From the NCBI GenBank assembly GCA_947632195.1, contig CANROE010000005.1:38156-102155 (forward strand): a stretch of 64,000 nucleotides of DNA, given 5' to 3'. Below are positions 18,250 through 25,700 of this stretch, in pieces (positions within the stretch are counted from its first letter, which is position 1; every line of letters begins with the position of its first letter). The position numbers and the translations under genes were made by a program. The notes beneath the pieces are model-generated. The model was not told the DNA's origin. It ran no database searches and saw only the letters and a program-made list of their open reading frames with translations. The stretch comes from an uncultured Clostridia bacterium. GTDB lineage: Bacteria > Bacillota > Clostridia > Christensenellales > Borkfalkiaceae.

Positions 18250-19193
18250 ACCGGCTCCGATGCGCTCAGCGCGTCCAAATCTTTCAAAAGTTCCATGGCG
18301 GTCTCCTTGTCGGGAACGGTGCACCCGCTCGCCTTCTTGTGCCCGCCGCCGCCGTATTTTACGGCAATGGGGTTGATGTTATAGCGGTTGCTCCTGAGCT
18401 CCACATGCACGCCGTCGTCTCCCTCGGTGAAGTTCACCCAAATGAACACGCCCTTGATGTCGCGCATGAGGCTCACAAGCCCCGAAGAGACCACGGGCGC
18501 CGCGTCGCTGCCTTCGGGCAGATCTTCCTTCGCCGTGTAGATGTAGGCGACGTTGTTGGGCGTAAATTGTATCTTGTGCATGTTGTCCGCCCGCTGAATG
18601 ATCTCGGGGAAGTCTTCGGCGTAGAGATTGTAGTAGAGGGTGTTGAGATCGATGGGCTGCGAAAGGAGGAATGCCGCAAGTTCAAAGGTGCGCGCGGTGG
18701 TGGAGTCGAAAGAAAATCTGCCGCTGTCCGTCACCATGCCCATGTAGAGGGAGGTCGCAGAGGCAGGGGAGAGTTTGAGTTTGCAGCACTTTGCAAACAT
18801 CGTCACCACGCCGCATGCGCTCTCGTAGGAGCTTTCCACAATGTCGAGATCGGCGATCTGCTCGCAGTAGATGTGATGGTCGAACCGCAGCGTCTTTTCG
18901 GCAAGCTTGTAGCGTTCGTCGCAGATGAGGCGGGAAGAACCGCAGTCGAGGATCACCGCAAGCGCGCCCTTGTAATAGTCGTCGGGGATCTCGTCGAATT
19001 GCACCTCCACAAAGGGGAAACGGGTGGCGACGTCGCCCACCATATAGACCTCTTTTTCGGGGAAATTGTCCTTGATGAGATGATACAGCCCCATCTGGCT
19101 GCCCAGCGCGTCGCCGTCGGGGTGCGCATGGCGGTGAATGATGATCCTGTGATATTTTTTGACCAATTTGAGTGCTTCTTTGAACTTTTTCAC
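18246..19193 (-). CDS. nrnA: NrnA-like DHH/DHHA1 phosphoesterase, paralogue 2
   Basis: 315 residues with the same architecture as the gene that follows it: HRHAHPDGDALGS, AVILDCGSS, RFDHHIYCEQ, YMGMVTDSGRFSFDS and the DHHA1 motif YGGGGHKKASG. The two copies are clearly diverged from each other, so this is an old tandem duplication that has probably split substrate preference (for example nanoRNA versus pAp, or RNA versus DNA ends). It is the first gene of the unit, served by the promoter at 19229-19257. Confidence 0.92.
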   Translation of the reverse strand: MKKFKEALKLVKKYHRIIIHRHAHPDGDALGSQMGLYHLIKDNFPEKEVYMVGDVATRFPFVEVQFDEIPDDYYKGALAVILDCGSSRLICDERYKLAEKTLRFDHHIYCEQIADLDIVESSYESACGVVTMFAKCCKLKLSPASATSLYMGMVTDSGRFSFDSTTARTFELAAFLLSQPIDLNTLYYNLYAEDFPEIIQRADNMHKIQFTPNNVAYIYTAKEDLPEGSDAAPVVSSGLVSLMRDIKGVFIWVNFTEGDDGVHVELRSNRYNINPIAVKYGGGGHKKASGCTVPDKETAMELLKDLDALSASEPV

Positions 19194-19228
19194 AGACTGC
19201 TCCTTTTTTTGTGAGATTCGAGAAAATT

Positions 19229-19257
19229 ATTGTACCACATTTACATTCATTTGTCAA
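19229..19257 (-). promoter_or_regulatory. promoter of the nrnA-nrnA-surE unit
   Basis: On the - strand TTGACA (19252-19257) and TACAAT (19229-19234) are 17 bp apart. Transcription should begin near 19222, about 28 nt before the nrnA start. The -35 box is only 17 bp from the -35 box of the divergent promoter. Confidence 0.85.
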
Positions 19258-19274
19258 CCTGTTCCCATTCTTAC

Positions 19275-19303
19275 TTGACAAGTTGCCGCGCGGAATGTAT
19301 AAT
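19275..19303 (+). promoter_or_regulatory. consensus promoter of the nucleotidase-guanylate kinase gene
   Basis: A perfect consensus: TTGACA (19275-19280), 17 bp, TATAAT (19298-19303). The leader is about 20 nt and carries AAGAGG before ATG 19333. No operator-like repeat is obvious between the two divergent promoters, so both may be constitutive and compete for polymerase. Confidence 0.88.
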
Positions 19304-19332
19304 AAAACCATCAAAATGCAAGAGGTCATGTT

Positions 19333-20442
19333 ATGAGAAAATACAGGATCCGCGTAGGGCTCGATGTGGACGATACCCTCTACGAGTGCAATTCATACGC
19401 GGTCGACATCATCAACCGCCGCCACCCCGACGAAGAACCCCTCAAAATCGAAGAGATCAAGAGCTGGGGAGGGGCAGAGCGGCACGGAGACGAGCGCATT
19501 GCGCTCTATTCGGACCCCGAGTTCGTCCGTTCCCAGCCCATTACGGAGGGCGCGCAGGAGTTTGTGAAGAAATTGTCCGAGATCGCGGATGTGTTCTTCG
19601 TCACCGCAGTCCCCGCCCGCTGCATGAGCGCGAGAGCGGAGCGGCTCGTGCAGGACTTTCCCGAGATCCCGCCCCAAAACATCATGATCGGCACGCGTAA
19701 GGACGTGCTTTCCCTCGACATTATGCTCGACGACGGCGCGCACAACATTTCGAGTTCCCGCGCCGCCTATCCCGTGCTCTTCCGCAAGCCGTGGAACGCC
19801 AATCTGTCGGGGCTGCTCTCGGTGAACAGTTACGACGATTTCCTGCATTTTTGCGAGATGGTGCGCAATTCCTTCGCCGAACATTTTCCCGTTCTGTCGG
19901 ATGGGGGCGTGCTCTGTCTTGTCGGCCCGTCGGGCTCTTCAAAAACGGAGATTGCAAACGGGCTTACGCAGCTGAAAGGATTTGAAAAGCCGCTCACGTC
20001 CACGACCCGTCCCCGCCGCAAAACGGAGGAGAAGGAGGCTTACCGCTTTATCAGCGAAGAGCAATTTATCCGTGAGATGAAGGAGGGGAGCTACATCGAG
20101 ACGACGGTTTACAGCGGCTATCACTTCGGGACTTCGGAGAAGGACATCGAGCCCATTGTGGCGCGGGGGAACGTCGCCGTGCTCCCCATCGATATTTGCG
20201 GCGCGATCACGCTGAAAAATTTGTACCGCCAGCGCGCCATGCTCGTATTCACGCGCAGAGACCGCGCCGAGGCCATCAAGAGTATCATCGCGCGGGACAT
20301 CGATCTCGACGATAAAACGCGGCGGATTATGTCCCTCGACTTTGAATACCGCAACAGCGAAGTGTGCGACGTGGAGATCAACGTGGGAAACGACGTCGAG
20401 GCGGCGATCAAACGTATCGTCGAACTCGTGCAGCAGAAATAA
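19333..20442 (+). CDS. fusion: NT5C-type 5'-nucleotidase (HAD) + guanylate kinase-like domain
   Basis: 369 residues. Residues 1-180 form a HAD-fold 5'(3')-deoxyribonucleotidase: motif I GLDVDDTLYE, motif II FVTAVP and the late KDVLSLDIMLDDG. Residues about 192-365 form a guanylate-kinase domain: P-loop GPSGSSKT (G198 to T205, with serine where Gly precedes Lys204), GMP-binding STTRPRRKTEEKEAYRF, and ETTVYSGYHFGTS. The fused product could phosphorylate and dephosphorylate nucleoside monophosphates in one chain, or one half may have become regulatory. It is monocistronic, divergent from surE/nrnA and closed by a strong hairpin. The atypical Walker A motif leaves kinase activity uncertain. Confidence 0.85.
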   Translation: MRKYRIRVGLDVDDTLYECNSYAVDIINRRHPDEEPLKIEEIKSWGGAERHGDERIALYSDPEFVRSQPITEGAQEFVKKLSEIADVFFVTAVPARCMSARAERLVQDFPEIPPQNIMIGTRKDVLSLDIMLDDGAHNISSSRAAYPVLFRKPWNANLSGLLSVNSYDDFLHFCEMVRNSFAEHFPVLSDGGVLCLVGPSGSSKTEIANGLTQLKGFEKPLTSTTRPRRKTEEKEAYRFISEEQFIREMKEGSYIETTVYSGYHFGTSEKDIEPIVARGNVAVLPIDICGAITLKNLYRQRAMLVFTRRDRAEAIKSIIARDIDLDDKTRRIMSLDFEYRNSEVCDVEINVGNDVEAAIKRIVELVQQK

Positions 20443-20449
20443 TCGAAGA

Positions 20450-20491
20450 GCCGAACGCGGGCGGAAACAAAAGTTTCCGCCCGCGTTCGGC
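20450..20491. terminator. intrinsic terminator between convergent genes
   Basis: A perfect 19-bp stem (20450-20468 with 20473-20491) closes on an AAAA loop and is followed by TTTATT on the + strand. It ends the nucleotidase-kinase transcript and lies 1 bp beyond the stop of the convergent GH31 gene, for which it can also serve. Confidence 0.9.
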
Positions 20492-20492
20492 T

Positions 20493-22463
20493 TTATTGCA
20501 GTTTTTCAAAGACGGGAATGATTTCGAGCGGGGCGGGAACGGTGACCGTTTTGCCGCCTTCCAGGACTTCTCCGCTGTGGATATTTTTCCACTTTCCGTG
20601 CGGCAGATACATCTCCCGCTCCGTCATGCCCTGCCAAAGGACGGGCGCTACGAGATAGCGCGGGCCGAACATATACTGTTCCCTGCACTCCCAGCAGCGT
20701 TCGTCGTCGGGGAACTCGAAGAACATTGTCCGCATGACGGGATAGCCCTTCGCGCTCGCCTCCGCCATGACTTCTTTGAGGTATGCGCGCAGAGAGAGAC
20801 GGAGTTCGAGGTACTTTTTCAAGATACGGTAGATCTCTTCGCCGAAGCTCCAAAGTTCGTTCGGTCTCCCCGTCGCAGAGAAGCCGCCGCCGTAGTCGAG
20901 GTCGGAGAGCGGGGGAATGTCGTGCGGCCCGCGATCGCCATGCATTCGCAGCACGGGGCAGAATACCGAAAACTCGAACCACCGTACGAGCAATTCCCCG
21001 AAGTCGGGCGCCGTCACGTCGCCGAAGAAACCGCCCGTGTCCGTCGTCCACCACGGGATCCCCGCGATCCCGATGTTGAGGCCTGCGGCGAACTGGTCGC
21101 GCAGAGTCGCGAAGTTGGAGCGGATGTCCCCCGACCAAACGACGGCCGCGTATTTTTGGCTGCCCACCCACGCGCTCCGCAAAAGGTTGACAATATCCGT
21201 TTGTCCCTCTTCCCGCATTCCTTCGTAAAAGGCCCGCGCATGTTCTTTGGGATAGAGATTGCCCACTTTGAGCGCAGGACCCGTAAAGTGGCGGAAGTGC
21301 TCGTGATCGTATGCCGCGTATTCGGGCTCCGCCTCGTCCAGCCAGAACATGTCTATGCCGCAGCGGTAATAGTTCTCCTTGATCTTTTCCCAGAGATAGC
21401 GGCGCGCTGCGGGATTGAGCGCGTCGTAGATGACGGTATCCCCCTGAAAATCGAAACATTGCATGGCGCCGCGTTCCGTGCGGATCAACAGTCCCTCGTC
21501 GAGCATGGGGGCGAAATTCACGCTCTTGCGGTCCACCGTCGGCCAAACGGAGACCATGCACCGCGTCCCCATCTTTTTGAGCTCCGTTGCCATCGCGGCA
21601 GGATCGGGAAAGTAGAGGGGATCGAAACTCCAATCTCCCTGCCGTATCCAATGGAAAAAGTCGATGACGATGACGTCGAGGGGGATCCCTCTTCTGTGGT
21701 ATTCGCGGGCGACGCTTAAAACTTCCTCCTGCGTGCGGTAGCGCAGCTTGCATTGCCAAAGTCCCAGCGCATTGTCGGGGAACGCGGGCGCCCGTCCCGT
21801 CACGCCGGTATAATTTTCGAGGATCTCTTTTGGCGTATCGCCCGCAGTGATCCAGTAGTCGATCTCTTCGGAAAGTTTTCCGTGCCATTCGGTGTAGTTT
21901 GCGCCGAACACCGCCGTGCCGATCCCGGGATTGTTCCAGAGGAACCCGTATCCCTTGCTCGAAAGGCAAAACGGAACGGTCACCTGTGAGTTGCGTTGGG
22001 CGAGTTCGAGAATGCAGCCTTTCAGGTCGAAATTCGGCTGCTGGTATTGCCCCATGCCGAAGAGTTTTTCCTCCGCTCCTTCAAAGCGCACAAAGATTTC
22101 ATAGTCGTTACCGCTCACAGGTCTGTATTCGCGCGCGGGGAACTTCATGCTCGGGCTGTGCTCGTTGGCTTCCCGCCAATCGCGGGAATACTCTTTGAGA
22201 AGAAGTTCTTGCCTGCGGAAGAACCGCACAACGCCGCGCGCGGAGATCTCGCAGCGGAGGGTTCCGTTTACGATGTGCGCGCCCTCTGTGCCGATGGAGA
22301 CTTCGCCTCTCCCTGCGGCCCCGTCCAACGCGCCGTTTCCGCCCGAAAATGCCGCATTCTGGGTCGCTCTTACGCGGAGCGCGTTCACGCCCCATGCCTC
22401 GATGAGGAGCGTTTCGTTTCTCTCGCGGGCGATCAGCTTTCCGTTGTCCTCATAAAATTTCAT
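20493..22463 (-). CDS. glycoside hydrolase family 31 (alpha-xylosidase/alpha-glucosidase-like)
   Basis: 656 residues from ATG 22463, preceded by AGGAAA. N-terminal beta-sandwich (about 1-200), then the (beta/alpha)8 barrel with VIVIDFFHWIRQGDWSFD and the catalytic nucleophile motif FWLDEAEPEY (Asp376); the acid/base region follows at about residues 440-460, then C-terminal beta domains. No signal peptide, so it is cytosolic and acts on imported alpha-linked oligosaccharides. The FWLDEAEPE form of the nucleophile motif is typical of YicI/alpha-xylosidase-like members, but exact specificity cannot be read. No transporter or regulator lies next to it. Confidence 0.9.
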   Translation of the reverse strand: MKFYEDNGKLIARERNETLLIEAWGVNALRVRATQNAAFSGGNGALDGAAGRGEVSIGTEGAHIVNGTLRCEISARGVVRFFRRQELLLKEYSRDWREANEHSPSMKFPAREYRPVSGNDYEIFVRFEGAEEKLFGMGQYQQPNFDLKGCILELAQRNSQVTVPFCLSSKGYGFLWNNPGIGTAVFGANYTEWHGKLSEEIDYWITAGDTPKEILENYTGVTGRAPAFPDNALGLWQCKLRYRTQEEVLSVAREYHRRGIPLDVIVIDFFHWIRQGDWSFDPLYFPDPAAMATELKKMGTRCMVSVWPTVDRKSVNFAPMLDEGLLIRTERGAMQCFDFQGDTVIYDALNPAARRYLWEKIKENYYRCGIDMFWLDEAEPEYAAYDHEHFRHFTGPALKVGNLYPKEHARAFYEGMREEGQTDIVNLLRSAWVGSQKYAAVVWSGDIRSNFATLRDQFAAGLNIGIAGIPWWTTDTGGFFGDVTAPDFGELLVRWFEFSVFCPVLRMHGDRGPHDIPPLSDLDYGGGFSATGRPNELWSFGEEIYRILKKYLELRLSLRAYLKEVMAEASAKGYPVMRTMFFEFPDDERCWECREQYMFGPRYLVAPVLWQGMTEREMYLPHGKWKNIHSGEVLEGGKTVTVPAPLEIIPVFEKLQ

Positions 22464-22520
22464 CTGTTTCCTCGCGCGTTTTTTTCGGCGGCGGGCAAAA
22501 ATATCCCGCCCGTCAGCCAC

Positions 22521-22529
22521 AGTATAACA
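22521..22529 (-). promoter_or_regulatory. extended -10 promoter for the GH31 gene
   Basis: On the - strand TGTTATACT combines a TG dinucleotide with TATACT, an extended -10. The upstream -35 region (TGGAAT at 17 bp) is poor. It lies about 58 nt before the GH31 start codon, a reasonable leader length. Confidence 0.45.
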
Positions 22530-22709
22530 CAAACCCCTGCGCAATTCCACCCTTTTCTGATTTTCTTTGAAAATTTTGTCATTTTTTTAATTCAAAAAGA
22601 TGCAATTTTATGATTTATTTGATATATTATTATCTGAAAAAATTGAATGAGCGGCATGCTTCGGTGCGCCGCGCAGCGAAATATTTACTACGGGAGAAAG
22701 GGATCGGCG

Positions 22710-25700
22710 ATGAAAGTTTTTCGTAAATTTTTGTTGTTTTCTCTGATGGCGGTTTTATTAGTCTGTATCGCGGGGACGTGGGCGCTCTTGCGGCAACGGA
22801 CGAGGAATGTATTGGCGGAAGAGGCGGCCATAGGGGGAGCCGTCGCGGAGGTGACGGCAGGCGGAGAGCCCGTGCAATATGACACGTTCTCGAGGGCATG
22901 GGCGGCGGCGACGTCCGCGCCGTCTGCCTGCGTAAAACTTTTGGACGACGTTGTTACGGCAAGTTCGCTCAAAATCACGTCGGGCGACAATGTCACGCTC
23001 GATCTCAACGGCTACGCACTGAAAAGAGAGGGGCGCGGCAGCGTGATCCAGATCGCCGTGGGTGCGCTCACCGTCAAAGACAGCGATCCTAAGGGCCGCA
23101 CCCACCGCATAGACGATGTCACCGCAGAGGGGAACGGTTTGGCGGCGGAGATCGCGGGCGGGCTCATTACGGGAGGCAATTCCACGCAAAACGGCGGAGG
23201 GATCTATGTGTTGAGCGGCTCATTGACGCTGCTCGGCGGCACGGTGGCGGGAAATTCCGCAGAGAAGGGCGGCGGGATCTTCGTCAACAGCAGCGCCGCG
23301 TTCACGATGACGGGCGGTTCTATCGTTTACAATGCCGCCGGTTCGCAGGGCGGCGGGATCATGGTAAACAGTAACGAAGTCTCCACCGTTTCGGGCGGCA
23401 CGATCGCGCATAACACTGCTATTTTCGGCGGTGGGCTGTATGTGGGTAAAAACACCGTACAGCTCGAAAACACCGTGATCATGGGAAATATCGCCTCGGA
23501 AAACGGCGGCGGGATCTATGTCTATAACAGCGGAAGTATCGCCATGTCCGGCGGAGAGATCGCGGAGAACAGCGCGAGATACGAGGGCGGCGGCGCGTAT
23601 GTCGGCGGCGGATCGTTCACGGTGTCCGATGGAGAGATTTGCGGGAATACCGCAGCGCACGGCGGAGGCGGGATCCTCTTGTGCGAAGGGACGCTGGAAG
23701 TTTCGGATGGGGTCTCCATCTGTCAGAACACAACGCGCTTTTTGGGCGGCGGGCTCTGCATTCTTGCCGAATACGAAACGGAGGTAACGTTGAGCGGCGG
23801 TGAAATTTCGGGGAACAGCGCAGAAGTGGGCGGCGGGGTCTATCTTTTTGGCGGCGATTTCCGCGTCGGCGGGGGCCTCAGGATCTGCGGAAATGCGGCG
23901 GGCGATCTCTATTTGGGAAAAGGCAAAATCGCCGTCGGCGGCAAACTGACCGAGGGCGCCGAGATCGGCGTCAAGAACGCAAACGGCACGGTCACCGTCG
24001 GCTACACCGAGGCGGGCAACGCGGCGGCGGATTGGAACAAATACTTTTTCGATAACGACGGCCATCCTTGCCGTGGGATCTCGGAGGAGGAAGTTTATTT
24101 TGCGGACAGCCATATCCCTTTTGCGGAGTTCTTTGCGGACGAGGTGTGTCATTGGAAACAATGCGGCGTTTGTTGCGATCGGTTGGAAAGCGCCGCGCAC
24201 ACGTTTGAACCGTCGTTCAGCGGCAGGGCGGGTGAACGGTTGCTCTTTCTCGAATGCACGGAGACGGACTGTCCCAAACACACGGACGCGGTCGTCGAAC
24301 CGATGACGCTCGATTCGATCGAGGCGGAAGGCGCGTTGACCGCGACCGCATACGACCGCGAATTTTACGGGGAGTTTCTTGTGAAGGCGGCGTTCGGCGA
24401 TCCTTCGGGAGAGTATTTCTTTTACGACACCGTAGAGGGTGCAACGGTCGAAACGCCGTGGGTAACAGCTCCGCGTACGGAGGAATATTATCTCGTCTCG
24501 GACAGCTACGTTATGCTGTCTTACGCTGAAAATGGGGTGGAACGGACGGCTCGCCTTCCCATTACGGTCGGCGTGTTGCAGGTGGCCGTGCCCAGTGCGG
24601 ACGGGACGGAATTCTTCTATAACGGCACGGAGCAGACATACCGTCTTGCGGGAGTAACGCAGGGAAAGGTGAGCGTTTCGGGCAACGTGCAAAAGAACGC
24701 GGGCGTTTATCCGGTGACGGCGGCTCTTTCTGACAAACAGAACTGCGTATGGGCGGGTACGGAGAAGGACACGGCGGACATAACGTTTTCATTCAAGATA
24801 TCCAAAGCGCCGCTTACGATCAAAGCGAAGGATTCGGAAATCGTCTACGGCGAGGAGCCCGTCGGGCGGGGCGTGGTATTCGGCGCCTTTGCGGAAGGGG
24901 AGAACGAAAGCATGCTCGGCGGTGCAATTGAGTATCGTTTCGGCTATGAAACGTTCGGCGACGTCGGGGAATATACCGTTCAGCCGTACGGCTATACGGC
25001 GGAAAATTACGAGATCGTCTATCTTTCGGGCGTACTTACGGTCAAGGCGCGGGAACTCAGATTGCAGCTGACGGCCGAAGATTGCGTCTATACGGGCGAA
25101 GAAAAACGCGCCCGTTACACCTTGAAAAATTGCGTCAACGGCGATGAAAAGACGCTGCGGGTGTCGCTTTTCTACAACGGTTTGCCTTTTGCGCCTGTAA
25201 AGGCGGGCAGCTATCGGGTAACGGCCGCCGTGTCGGGCGGGAAGATCGGCAACTATTTTTACGACGAAACTGTACAGGCCGTGTTTGAAATTGCGAAGGC
25301 AAAACTGAACTACGGCGGCGGGTCTTTGGAATACGGCTATGTTTTCCTGCCCGATCAGCCGACGCATCCCTTAAAGCTGGACGAAGAGGATTATCCCACC
25401 GCAGTGGACGGCAGCGCGGTTGCGCTGTCCTATGCGTTTGCGACGTATGACGGCACGGACAACGGATTGATAGAAAAACAGCGGGAATTGTTCGGACGGG
25501 TGCAGAAAGGCGACTTGGGCGGCCTCGAAACGGAGGAATGGAAACAATACCGAACAGACAATCCCGATTTGAATATTTCATTGCCGAAAGGGTATTGCGT
25601 CTTTTTCAAGGCGGAGGCAGAGAACCACGAAACGCTGTACGGTTGCTTTTCGGTGCGCGTCGATCCCGCCCTCATTACGCTCCGTTTGAAAAGCGGTGCC

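Noticed and set aside
23160..23900. Regularly repeated GGCGGCGGGATC-type DNA as a CRISPR or tandem DNA repeat
   Set aside because: It is the coding sequence of degenerate protein repeats in the surface protein; spacing is irregular in DNA and there are no unique spacers between identical repeats.
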